This document shows positions 5,573 through 13,189 of a DNA stretch of 16,019 nucleotides, piece after piece (the stretch's first letter is position 1; every line of letters begins with the position of its first letter). The notes under the pieces are model-generated. The model made no database searches, had not been told where the DNA came from, and saw only the letters and a program-made list of their open reading frames with translations. The stretch covers positions 1 to 16,019 of the forward strand of contig CAZMHI010000084.1 in the NCBI GenBank assembly GCA_964566055.1, given 5' to 3'. The position numbers were made by a program, and so were the translations under genes. Origin of the DNA: TMED23 sp964566055. Lineage in GTDB: Bacteria > Pseudomonadota > Alphaproteobacteria > Rhodospirillales > UBA2165.

Positions 5573-8262
5573 GAGTCCAGGTCTTCTTGTATATTCTCTT
5601 GTGCTGCTGGTTCTGTATCCACTGGTGGCTCAGCTGCTTTGGCCGGCGCTTTCTTTTTTGCAGCGGCTTTTTTCTTGGTTGCCGCCTTTTTCTTCTTAGC
5701 AGGGGCTTTTTTCTTGGCTTTAGTTTTGTCGCCTTTAGCCGCTAGCCAGGTAAGCGCTTGTTCGAGGCTTGGCGTTTCCTGGTCGTCTTCCTCGCCCTTG
5801 GGTTTCTTCATTTCCTTCGGCATATTGGCCTTAATCTTACCATGCTGGACAAAGGGTCCCCAACGGCCCCAACGCATCATCACTGGTTTTTTGGTACGCG
5901 GATGAATGCCGACTTCCCGTGGTTCGGGCTTTTTAGGCGCATTTGCCAGCAGATCACAGGCCCGGTTGAGGCCGATTGACAGCACATCATCTTCTTTGAG
6001 CGAAACATAAGTGCCGGCTAATTTGATAAATGGCCCGAAAGGTCCGATACCGGCTGTAACCATTTGACCGGTTTCCGGGTAAATTCCAACCTCGCGCGGC
6101 AACTCAAGCAGTTTCAAGGCCATTTCGAGATCAACTTCGGCTGGGTCCATGGCTTTGGTCAGCGAGGACCGTTTGGGTTTTTTCTTGCCTTCGCCTTCAC
6201 CCAGTTGAACGTAAAAGCCGTAAGGGCCACGCCGTAGCGTAATGTCGAAGCCAAGTTCCGGATGTTTGCCAAGCTCTTTTGGCCCGCTATCAGTAATATC
6301 AGAACCATTTTCGCCGTTGGCGGCAAGCGGGCGGGTGTGGCGGCATTCGGGATAGCGTGAGCAACCGATAAAAGCGCCATGGCGGCCAAGTTTGAGGCTC
6401 AGTTCACCGTCATCGCAGGACGGACATTGGCGGGGTTTACCGTCACCTTTGTCTTTGAAAAAATGCGGACCTAGGATTTCGTTGAGGTTGTCGAGCACTT
6501 CCCGGACACGTAAATCGGCGGTGCCGTCGACAGCGGTTTTGAAATGGGTCCAGAAATCCTGCAGGACTGCTTTCCAGTCAAGTTTACCGTCCGAAATTTC
6601 ATCGAGCTTTTCCTCGAGGTCGGCGGTGAAGCTGTATTCAACATATTGAGTAAAAAAGCTCGACAGAAAAGCCGTCACGAGACGACCGCGATCTTCCGAG
6701 AAAAACCGCCGGTTTTCGACCCGCACATAATTGCGATCCTGGAGCACGGAAATAATTGAGGCGTAGGTGGAGGGCCGGCCAATGCCAAGTTCTTCCAGCT
6801 TCTTAACCAGGCTGGCTTCAGAAAAGCGTGGTGGCGGCTGGGTAAAGTGTTGCTCGGGCAAAACATCATTGCGGTCCAAGCTTTCGCCCTCATTCAACGG
6901 CGGTAAAATACGTTCTTTGTCGTCCGTATCATCACGCGTGCCGTCACGATTGTCATCCTTGCCTTCGTGATAGAGGCGCAAGAATCCATCAAAGGCGATA
7001 ACCGAGCCAGTTGCGCGCAAGGTTACGTCATTGTCGCCTTGCGAGGTTCCTTGAGGCCTGAGATCCGCTGCGACTTGATCCAATACGGCTTGTTCCATTT
7101 GGCTGGCCGCCGTGCGATTCCAGATCAACTGATACAATTTGCGTTGATCCTCGTCGAGCATCGGCAAGTCTTTTGGCAGACGGGTGATATCGGTGGGGCG
7201 GATAGCTTCATGAGCTTCCTGCGCGTTTTTAGCCTTGGTCTTATAAATCCGTGGGCTTGAGGGGACGTATTTGCTGCCATAGGCAGAACCGACGTGATCC
7301 CGGATGGCTGATATAGCTTCACCGGCAATTGTGACGCCATCGGTTCTCATATATGTAATGAGGCCGACAGTATCGCCGTTCAAGTTCACACCTTCATACA
7401 AGCGCTGCGCGGTGCGCATGGTTTTTTGGGCACCGAAATGCAATTTGCGGGCGGCTTCCTGCTGCAAAGTCGAAGTTGTGAACGGTGGTGGTGGATTGCG
7501 GCGTGATTGTTTTTTCTCAATTTTTGAGACGCTGAAATTGGCCGCTTCAATTTGCGCCACTGCTTGTTGGGCATCGTGTTGGTTTTTAAGCGCCAGCTTA
7601 TCGAGCTTTTCGCCATTTAAATGAGTCAGATTTGCCGTAAAGGTCTGGCCGCTGGATTTGGCGAAACGCGCTTTAACACTCCAATATTCCACCGGATTGA
7701 AGGCTTCGATCTCGGTTTCGCGTTCGGTGATGAGGCGCAGTGCCACCGATTGAACCCGGCCAGCCGAGCGGCTGCCCGGCAGTTTTCGCCATAATACGGG
7801 TGATAATGTAAAGCCGACCAAATAGTCCAGGGCGCGCCGCGCCAAATAGGCATCGACCAGTTCTTTGTCCAGTTCACGCGGATGAGTAAAGGCATCCAAA
7901 ATAGCTGCTTTGGTAATCTCGTTGAAAACAACCCGTTGAACCTCAACGCCGTCCAGCAGCTTTTTCTCGTTCAGAACTTCCTGGACATGCCAGGAAATAG
8001 CCTCACCTTCGCGGTCCGGGTCAGTCGCGAGATACAAATGATCTGCGCCTTTCATGGCCGAGGCAATTTCTCTGATCTGTTTTTGGGACTTGCTGTCGAC
8101 TTCCCAATCCATATCGAAATTTTCGTCCGGACGCACCGAGCCGTTCTTGGACGGCAAATCACGGATGTGACCATAGCTCGCCAGAACCGTATAGTCCGAG
8201 CCTAAATACTTGTTGATTGTTTTCGCCTTAGCGGGCGATTCGACAATAACGACGTTCGACAT
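5569..8262 (-). CDS. topA: DNA topoisomerase I
   Basis: Type IA topoisomerase (897 residues) relaxes negative supercoils by transient single-strand cleavage. The TOPRIM domain opens with VVIVESPAKAKTI (E9) and holds the metal triad in DPDREGE (D81, D83, E85). The catalytic tyrosine is Y304 in LITYMRTDG. RPSTYAS (496-502) is another family block. One four-cysteine zinc ribbon (C613, C616, C634, C640) follows, then three C-terminal repeats with GPFG/GPYGF cores (about 671-810). The protein ends in a Lys/Ala-rich tail (about 845-875) before an acidic tip. I chose ATG 8262, which gives MSNVVIVESPAKAK. An upstream in-frame Met would add 39 residues overlapping dprA without family support. dprA ends only 8 bases upstream, and no strong ribosome site is visible, so translation may be coupled. 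Confidence 0.97.
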   Translation of the reverse strand: MSNVVIVESPAKAKTINKYLGSDYTVLASYGHIRDLPSKNGSVRPDENFDMDWEVDSKSQKQIREIASAMKGADHLYLATDPDREGEAISWHVQEVLNEKKLLDGVEVQRVVFNEITKAAILDAFTHPRELDKELVDAYLARRALDYLVGFTLSPVLWRKLPGSRSAGRVQSVALRLITERETEIEAFNPVEYWSVKARFAKSSGQTFTANLTHLNGEKLDKLALKNQHDAQQAVAQIEAANFSVSKIEKKQSRRNPPPPFTTSTLQQEAARKLHFGAQKTMRTAQRLYEGVNLNGDTVGLITYMRTDGVTIAGEAISAIRDHVGSAYGSKYVPSSPRIYKTKAKNAQEAHEAIRPTDITRLPKDLPMLDEDQRKLYQLIWNRTAASQMEQAVLDQVAADLRPQGTSQGDNDVTLRATGSVIAFDGFLRLYHEGKDDNRDGTRDDTDDKERILPPLNEGESLDRNDVLPEQHFTQPPPRFSEASLVKKLEELGIGRPSTYASIISVLQDRNYVRVENRRFFSEDRGRLVTAFLSSFFTQYVEYSFTADLEEKLDEISDGKLDWKAVLQDFWTHFKTAVDGTADLRVREVLDNLNEILGPHFFKDKGDGKPRQCPSCDDGELSLKLGRHGAFIGCSRYPECRHTRPLAANGENGSDITDSGPKELGKHPELGFDITLRRGPYGFYVQLGEGEGKKKPKRSSLTKAMDPAEVDLEMALKLLELPREVGIYPETGQMVTAGIGPFGPFIKLAGTYVSLKEDDVLSIGLNRACDLLANAPKKPEPREVGIHPRTKKPVMMRWGRWGPFVQHGKIKANMPKEMKKPKGEEDDQETPSLEQALTWLAAKGDKTKAKKKAPAKKKKAATKKKAAAKKKAPAKAAEPPVDTEPAAQENIQEDLDS

Positions 8263-8270
8263 TTTACTTT

Positions 8271-9398
8271 TTATAGATCGCCTATAATTGAAACCTGGTT
8301 GCCGGGATGTCGCTCTAAACGGCCTGCCAATTCGATTTCCAACAGGATCGTCGACACCACTGCAGGGGACATGTGGCATCGCCGAATGATTTCGTCAACA
8401 CTAACTGGCGAAGTATTTAAAATATTTTTTACTTCGCGGCGGGCTGATTTGATTTCGACAGGGTCCGGCTGAGGTTTATTTTGTTGTTTGATTTCAAAGG
8501 GTTCTGGCTCGGATAATGGGCTCATAAATTGCTCATTTAAAATTTGAATAATTTCTTCAGCAGATTCCGCCAAATGTGCGCCTTGACGGATTAATTCATT
8601 TGTTCCTTTGGCGCGGGGGTCCAAAGGCGAACCCGGCACAGCAAAGACCTCACGGTTTTGTTCCGCTGCCATGCGGGCAGTGATTAAAGACCCCGATCTT
8701 TTGGCTGCTTCGATGACGACGATGGCGCGGGCAGCGCCCGAAATAATCCTATTGCGGCGTGGAAAATGGCGCGCTTGCGGCACTGTGCCGATGGGCATTT
8801 CTGAAATAATCACGCCGGTTTCAACGATACGTTCATAAAGTTTTTGGTGTTCCTTGGGGTAGGTCACGTCAACGCCACCGGCCAAAACCGCAACCGTGCC
8901 GGTGCTAAGTGCGCCTTCATGGGCCGAGCCATCAACACCGCGCGCCAGGCCCGATGAAACCAGATAGCCCGCCTCACCAAAGGTGCTGGCAAATGATGAG
9001 GCGATCCGATTTCCGTTGAGGGATGCATTGCGTGTACCGACAATGCCGATGGTTTTTTTGCGTAATAAATGCGGGTGGCCAAGGACAAATAGTAGAGGTG
9101 GGGCGTCCTCGATACGGGCGAGCAGGGGCGGGTAGTCGCTTTCACCGCGGGCAACAAGTGTTGCGCCGATAGCGGTGACTTGTTCAATTTCTGCTTCGGC
9201 GTCTCTAAGGGAACAAATCTTGAAACGCTTGGCGCCACCACGTTTTGCCAGATCGGGGAGCGCCCTAAGCGCTGCCTCTGCGGTGCCGAATTGTTCCAGC
9301 AACTTATAAAACGTGATCGGCCCAACGCGCTCACTTCTAATCAGGCGTAGCCAGGCAAGCTTTTCCGCTGCCGCTAAGTTCTGTGTTTCCTCACTCAT
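8271..9398 (-). CDS. dprA: DNA-processing protein DprA (RecA loader)
   Basis: DprA binds incoming single-stranded DNA during transformation and loads RecA. It is also kept in species not known to be competent. The 375 residues show an N-terminal helical region (about 10-85) and a Rossmann-like core (about 88-290). The core has GIVGTRNAS (118-126), GLARGVDGSAH (150-160), LAGGVDVTYP (172-181), HFPRRNRIISG (211-221) and RSGSLITA (234-241). After a Pro/Glu-rich linker (about 293-318) comes a C-terminal winged helix (about 319-365) of the DprA_WH type. The ATG is preceded by AGGGGTGG at good spacing, the best ribosome site in this cluster, so dprA likely heads the dprA-topA-rnr-peptidase unit. A promoter should lie in 9399-9563 but is not obvious. 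Confidence 0.95.
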   Translation of the reverse strand: MSEETQNLAAAEKLAWLRLIRSERVGPITFYKLLEQFGTAEAALRALPDLAKRGGAKRFKICSLRDAEAEIEQVTAIGATLVARGESDYPPLLARIEDAPPLLFVLGHPHLLRKKTIGIVGTRNASLNGNRIASSFASTFGEAGYLVSSGLARGVDGSAHEGALSTGTVAVLAGGVDVTYPKEHQKLYERIVETGVIISEMPIGTVPQARHFPRRNRIISGAARAIVVIEAAKRSGSLITARMAAEQNREVFAVPGSPLDPRAKGTNELIRQGAHLAESAEEIIQILNEQFMSPLSEPEPFEIKQQNKPQPDPVEIKSARREVKNILNTSPVSVDEIIRRCHMSPAVVSTILLEIELAGRLERHPGNQVSIIGDL

Positions 9399-9542
9399 AT
9401 ATAACCACCCCTGTTTTAATGTCAGTAGGGCTATGGCGGGGCTAGAGGCGGTTTTATCGGAAGGCGATGAATTTATTCGATTTTTTGTCCAGTTTCGGAT
9501 GGAAAAAATAAGTATTTGATTTTATTTGCTTTTTTAGCCTAT

Positions 9543-9559
9543 TTCACGACAGTCGTGAA
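9543..9559. repeat. 17-bp perfect inverted repeat after plsY
   Basis: TTCACGAC-A-GTCGTGAA is a perfect dyad with 8-bp arms and a single central base. It begins 4 bases after the plsY stop. As RNA it can fold with a 3-base loop, but no T-run follows directly on either strand, so it is an unconvincing intrinsic terminator. The remaining plsY-dprA spacer (9399-9542) is AT-rich. It should contain the dprA promoter, which I could not pinpoint. Confidence 0.55.
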
Positions 9560-9563
9560 TTAA

Positions 9564-10199
9564 CTATTCGCTTTTCTTAGCACCAATCTTGCTTTCTTCG
9601 CCTTTGAGCAGGCGGCGGATATTCTCGTGATGACGGCTGAAGCCGAGAATGGCGAGGAGGGTTGCCAATACAGCAACTTTTTCAAAGCCCATAAACCAGG
9701 CATAAAAAGGAGCGGCGGCCAAGGCCACTAGGGCCGCCAGCGAGGAATAGCGAAAAAGGGCAGCAATTACTGCCCAGGTGACGCAGGCTGCCAAACCGAC
9801 TTGCCACGAAACCGCCAATAAAGTGCCAAGCGTTGTGGCCACACCCTTACCGCCTTTGAATTTCAGCCAAAATGGGAAGTTGTGGCCAATAACAGCGGTG
9901 AGACCGGCAACGATAGCAAAATCCAGCCCCTGTTCTCCGCCCGGATAGACATGATAGGCGATCAGCGCGGCAATACCGCCTTTGCCGGCATCTAATAATA
10001 ATGTCAAAAGTGCTAGCGGCTTATTGCCTGTCCGGAGCACATTGGTGGCGCCGACATTACCAGAGCCGATCTCCCTGATATCACCGAGGCCAGCCAAACG
10101 GGTTAACACTAGGCCAAAGGGGATAGAACCCAGCAGATAACCGAAAAGCGCCACGATTAGATGCGAAGTCGTGATGAGATTACCTATATTTTCAGGCAT
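9564..10199 (-). CDS. plsY: glycerol-3-phosphate acyltransferase PlsY (acyl-phosphate dependent)
   Basis: This inner-membrane enzyme transfers an acyl group from acyl-phosphate to glycerol-3-phosphate, giving lysophosphatidic acid, the first step of phospholipid synthesis with PlsX. The 211-residue protein is very hydrophobic, with about five to seven membrane segments. It carries all three family motifs: GSIPFG leading to GSGNVGATNVLR (45-56), GHNFPFWLKFKGGKGVAT (105-122), and the C-terminal HHENIRRLLKGEE. A short charged tail follows. It starts 4 bases after the pyrC-like stop and is surely cotranscribed with it. A pyrBC-plsY order is common in alphaproteobacteria. Confidence 0.97.
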   Translation of the reverse strand: MPENIGNLITTSHLIVALFGYLLGSIPFGLVLTRLAGLGDIREIGSGNVGATNVLRTGNKPLALLTLLLDAGKGGIAALIAYHVYPGGEQGLDFAIVAGLTAVIGHNFPFWLKFKGGKGVATTLGTLLAVSWQVGLAACVTWAVIAALFRYSSLAALVALAAAPFYAWFMGFEKVAVLATLLAILGFSRHHENIRRLLKGEESKIGAKKSE

Positions 10200-10203
10200 T
10201 TAT

Positions 10204-11550
10204 TTACTTGTCTTCCAATCTGTAGACCGTGCGGCCATCAATGATAGTTCGGAGCACGACACCCTGCACCGGACGCAGATCAAACGGCGTATTTTTAGCC
10301 TTACTGGCGAGATCGGTATCTTTGACCTGCCAGCCGCGCTCGGGATCAAACAGCATCAAATCGGCAGCGGCGCCTTTCGCTATTTTCCCGGCCGGGAGTT
10401 TTAACAGATCGGCCGGCACATGGGTTATTTTTGCCAGTACGTCGAGCAGCGACAAATCCTTATTATGAAAGAGATCAAGACTGACAGCGAGCAATGTCTC
10501 CAGGCCAACACCCCCGGATTCAGCTTGGGTGAAGGGCAGGCGTTTGCTGTCGGCGTCCTGCGGCGCATGATCGCTGGCAATAGCGTCAATGGTGCCGTCT
10601 TTGAGACCCTCGATAATTGCCAGCCGATCGTCTTCGGAACGCAGCGGAGGTGATAACTTAGCGAAGGTCCGGTAGTCGCCGACCGATTGATCATTCAGGG
10701 CGAAGTAAGGGGGGGCGGTGTCACATGTCACATTGAGGCCGCGGGCTTTAGCCTGGCGGATGACATTGACCGCTTCACCTGTTGAGACATGACCAAAATG
10801 CAGCTTGCCGCCGGTCATTTCCACCAGCCGCAAATCGCGTTCAACCATTATAATTTCGGCTTCCCGGGGGATGCCCGGCAGACCCAGCCGGGTCGCCGTC
10901 TCGCCTGAATTCATGCCACCTGGGGAAACTAGACTCGGCTCTTCGGGGTGCTGGACGATTAGCAGATCAAAGGTGCGGGCATAACTAAGGGCGCGCCTCA
11001 GCACTTGAGCATTGGCAATAGCCTTGTCCCCGTCGGTAAAGGCGACGGCGCCCGCTTCGGCGAGAATGCCAATTTCCGTTAGTTTTTCACCGGCCAATTC
11101 TTCGGTCAGGGCGGCGTAAGGGTAGATTTTGGCCAGGCCGATTTTGCGTGCCCGCCGGGCAACGAATTCCACTTGCGACATATCGGCGATAACCGGATTG
11201 GTGTTGGGCAAGCAAACCATCGTTGTCACACCACCTGCCGTAGCGGATCGGCCGGCGCTTTCGATCGTGCCTTTATGTTCATAGCCGGGTTCTCTCACCT
11301 GGACCCGGATATCGACGAGACCGGGGCTTAGGCAATGGCCACCGCAATCGATGATCTCAGCCCCTTCTGGCGTGCCGTCTTTAAAAATGTCAGAGCCAAA
11401 TTCGGTAATGGCTTCACCGTCGGTCAATATTCCGCCCTCTGTATCACATACGACATCAAGACCCGTTGCCGGATCAAGCAGACGGACATTTATGTAAGCC
11501 TTCTGGCCGAGGTCCTGGTCAGGCTGGGCGGCTGTCCATATACCGGTCAT
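10204..11550 (-). CDS. pyrC: dihydroorotase-like protein, probably non-catalytic (PyrX/PyrC' type)
   Basis: This 448-residue amidohydrolase-superfamily protein aligns end to end with class I dihydroorotases (third step of UMP synthesis). Kept landmarks are REPGYEHKGTI (86-96), MVCLPNTNPV (111-120), H201, GHVST with H254, PPLRSEDDR (301-309) and SDHAP with D327. The zinc-binding HxH of active enzymes, expected just before REPG, is R82-V-Q84 here. FSDDG-type residues read FTDGD (171-175), and the usual PHH motif is APPYF (279-283). By analogy with the inactive PyrC' of Pseudomonas, which supports aspartate transcarbamoylase assembly, I infer a structural partner of PyrB. An active dihydroorotase would then be encoded elsewhere. 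The start overlaps the pyrB stop by 4 bases (ATGA), consistent with stoichiometric partners. Automated annotation will probably call it pyrC. Confidence 0.9.
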   Translation of the reverse strand: MTGIWTAAQPDQDLGQKAYINVRLLDPATGLDVVCDTEGGILTDGEAITEFGSDIFKDGTPEGAEIIDCGGHCLSPGLVDIRVQVREPGYEHKGTIESAGRSATAGGVTTMVCLPNTNPVIADMSQVEFVARRARKIGLAKIYPYAALTEELAGEKLTEIGILAEAGAVAFTDGDKAIANAQVLRRALSYARTFDLLIVQHPEEPSLVSPGGMNSGETATRLGLPGIPREAEIIMVERDLRLVEMTGGKLHFGHVSTGEAVNVIRQAKARGLNVTCDTAPPYFALNDQSVGDYRTFAKLSPPLRSEDDRLAIIEGLKDGTIDAIASDHAPQDADSKRLPFTQAESGGVGLETLLAVSLDLFHNKDLSLLDVLAKITHVPADLLKLPAGKIAKGAAADLMLFDPERGWQVKDTDLASKAKNTPFDLRPVQGVVLRTIIDGRTVYRLEDK

Positions 11551-12518
11551 TTCGCCGCCTCCTGCATTTCCAGCTGAAGATTATTGGAGAGAATATCGAG
11601 GCAGGCCATTCGCACGGCAACACCCATTTCAACCTGTTCCCGGATCACACTGCGACTGTAATCATCGGCCACCTCGGAATCGATCTCGACACCGCGATTG
11701 GCCGGGCCGGGATGCATGATTAGCGCATCCGGCTTGGCGACGGACAGTTTTTCATAATCAAGCCCAAAGAAGTGGAAATATTCGCGGATCGACGGGAAGT
11801 AATTTCCTTGCATACGCTCGTTTTGCAGCCGCAGCATCATCACAATGTCGCAATCTTCGAGCCCTTCTTTCATATCGTGGAACACTTCGACGCCCAAATT
11901 CTCAGCACCTGAAGGCAATAAGGTCATCGGCGCTACCAAGCGTACTTGCGCGCCCATCGTCACCAGCAGATAGATATTTGACCGAGCTACCCGGGAGTGC
12001 AGGATATCGCCGCAGATGGCAATTTTAAGCCCCTGCAGTTTACCCCGTCGGCGCTGAATGGTAAGTGCATCCAGCAGGGCCTGGGTCGGATGTTCGTGGC
12101 TGCCGTCACCGGCATTGATGACGGCGCAATTCACCTTTTCCGCCAACAACTGCACCGCTCCCGATAAGCCAGCCCGCACAACCAAGACATCCGGGTGCAT
12201 GGCATTGAGGGTTGAGGCGGTATCAATTAGGGTTTCGCCTTTGTTTACTGATGATGAGCCGACCGACATATTAATGACGTCAGCGCTCAAGCGTTTACCG
12301 GCAAGCTCAAACGAAGTCCGGGTTCGGGTTGAATCCTCAAAGAATAGATTGATTATCGTCCGTCCGTGCAGGGTCTCATTTTTCTTATCGGTCTGGCGAT
12401 TCTGTCCGACATATTCATCGGATTTATCAAGAAGATGAGAGATTTCCTGGACGGAAAGGCCTTCAATACCAAGAAGATGGCGGTGCGGATAAGGGGTATT
12501 TTTAGGGCTGGTTGCCAT
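11547..12518 (-). CDS. pyrB: aspartate carbamoyltransferase catalytic subunit
   Basis: PyrB joins carbamoyl phosphate and aspartate to N-carbamoyl-aspartate, the first committed pyrimidine step, in the cytoplasm. The 323 residues include the carbamoyl-phosphate loop FFEDSTRTRTSFE (59-71), the second-subunit loop with S88-S90 and K93 (SSSVNKGETLIDT), HEHPTQALLD (141-150), HSRVARS (174-180), and HPGPANRGVEI (269-279). All key residues appear present, so it should be active. No pyrI regulatory-chain gene is nearby. It heads the pyrB-pyrC-plsY unit. No Shine-Dalgarno precedes the ATG, and the promoter is so close that the message is likely leaderless. Confidence 0.97.
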   Translation of the reverse strand: MATSPKNTPYPHRHLLGIEGLSVQEISHLLDKSDEYVGQNRQTDKKNETLHGRTIINLFFEDSTRTRTSFELAGKRLSADVINMSVGSSSVNKGETLIDTASTLNAMHPDVLVVRAGLSGAVQLLAEKVNCAVINAGDGSHEHPTQALLDALTIQRRRGKLQGLKIAICGDILHSRVARSNIYLLVTMGAQVRLVAPMTLLPSGAENLGVEVFHDMKEGLEDCDIVMMLRLQNERMQGNYFPSIREYFHFFGLDYEKLSVAKPDALIMHPGPANRGVEIDSEVADDYSRSVIREQVEMGVAVRMACLDILSNNLQLEMQEAAK

Positions 12519-12526
12519 AAAGGCGC

Positions 12527-12555
12527 ACTATAGGGTCGACTTCTGAATAGAGCAA
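12527..12555 (-). promoter_or_regulatory. predicted pyrB promoter giving a leaderless mRNA
   Basis: On the minus strand TTGCTC (12550-12555) and TATAGT (12527-12532) are spaced by an ideal 17 bases. Only 8 bases separate the -10 from the pyrB ATG (12518), so transcription should begin at or within a base or two of the start codon. This fits the lack of any ribosome site. The rest of the 90-base pyrB-ruvX gap shows no terminator with a T-run. Confidence 0.6.
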
Positions 12556-12608
12556 GTCTCCAGATGTCGAAATTTACGTTTTATTTCAGGGGCCTACATC
12601 TTCCCAGG

Positions 12609-13067
12609 CTAAAGAGAGTCCAACGCGCCTTGCAAAATGTAAGTTGCGGCGAGCTTATCGACCACTTCACCACGGCGCTTGCGGGTCATATCTGCTTCAT
12701 CGGTCAAAAAACGTTGTACCGCCGAAGTTGATAAGCGCTCATCCCAAAAAGCGATAGGCATTTCGCGGCGCTCAAGAATATTAGCGCCAAACTGCCTGAT
12801 CGACTGACAAGCAGGGCCTTCCGTACCATCCATGCTGATCGGTAAGCCGATGACCAAGCCGCCAATATTCCGATCTGCGATAATTTTCACCAGCTGCTCA
12901 AAATCATTGGTGAATTTAGTACGGCGGATAGTGTCGATGGCCGTGGCGATTTTCAGATCGCTATCTGAAACTGCCAGGCCAATGGTTTTGGAGCCGACAT
13001 CAAGGCCCAGCAAGCGCGTTGATGCAGGGATGTTTTTTGCGAGTTCTAAAATGGTTTGGTAAATCAT
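12609..13067 (-). CDS. ruvX: RuvX/YqgF-family RNase H-fold protein (putative Holliday junction resolvase, pre-16S rRNA processing)
   Basis: This protein of 152 residues has an RNase H-like fold. Members have been linked to processing of the 16S rRNA 5' end (E. coli YqgF) and proposed as alternative Holliday-junction resolvases. Visible motifs are GLDVGSKTIGLAVSD (21-35, D23 in the active site), VIGLPISMDGTEG (72-84), the acidic WDERLST (108-114, with D109 and E110), and VVDKLAATYILQ (135-146, D137). I start it at ATG 13067, because MIYQTILELA gives an N-terminus of normal family length. The frame also offers ATG 13097 and TTG 13103, behind a GGGTGA, which would add 10-12 residues. It lies upstream of pyrB on the same strand and divergent from the Fe-S protein gene. 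Confidence 0.92.
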   Translation of the reverse strand: MIYQTILELAKNIPASTRLLGLDVGSKTIGLAVSDSDLKIATAIDTIRRTKFTNDFEQLVKIIADRNIGGLVIGLPISMDGTEGPACQSIRQFGANILERREMPIAFWDERLSTSAVQRFLTDEADMTRKRRGEVVDKLAATYILQGALDSL

Positions 13068-13189
13068 AAATCTACAATAGCGATGATTGCCCATCATTGC
13101 CAATCACCCGACAATTCTTTAGATGTAATTCGAATGATGATTGATTGAACAGTAGTTTTTATAAAATTTTACTTTCATAGGAAGTCTTC
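13068..13189. promoter_or_regulatory. divergent intergenic region ruvX / Fe-S protein
   Basis: This 122-base AT-rich spacer must drive ruvX leftward and the Fe-S protein gene rightward. On the + strand TTGATT (13141-13146) and TAAAAT (13162-13167) are hexamer-like but only 15 bases apart, so the promoter call is weak. AGGAAG (13179-13184) is a good ribosome site for the GTG at 13190. A short inverted repeat ATGAT-TGCCC-ATCAT (13083-13097) lies just upstream of the ruvX ATG. Confidence 0.35.

Noticed and set aside
5081..5905. A 274-residue open frame on the + strand across the rnr/topA junction, with a long hydrophobic Ala/Phe-rich stretch
   Set aside because: It is the antisense of two well-supported genes. 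The apparent membrane-like run is simply the complement of the Lys/Ala codons in the TopA tail.
7304..7624. Other frames longer than 60 codons inside topA, rnr, dprA, pyrC and pyrB
   Set aside because: All lie inside or antisense to conserved genes and show no recognisable domain or ribosome site.
8263..8379. Upstream extension of topA by 39 residues
   Set aside because: It overlaps the dprA coding end, has no family similarity, and the TOPRIM domain begins normally at the ATG at 8262.
13068..13103. Longer ruvX start at TTG 13103 or ATG 13097
   Set aside because: A GGGTGA is suitably placed, so it is possible. The shorter form starting at 13067 matches the usual distance to the GLD(V/L)G motif better.
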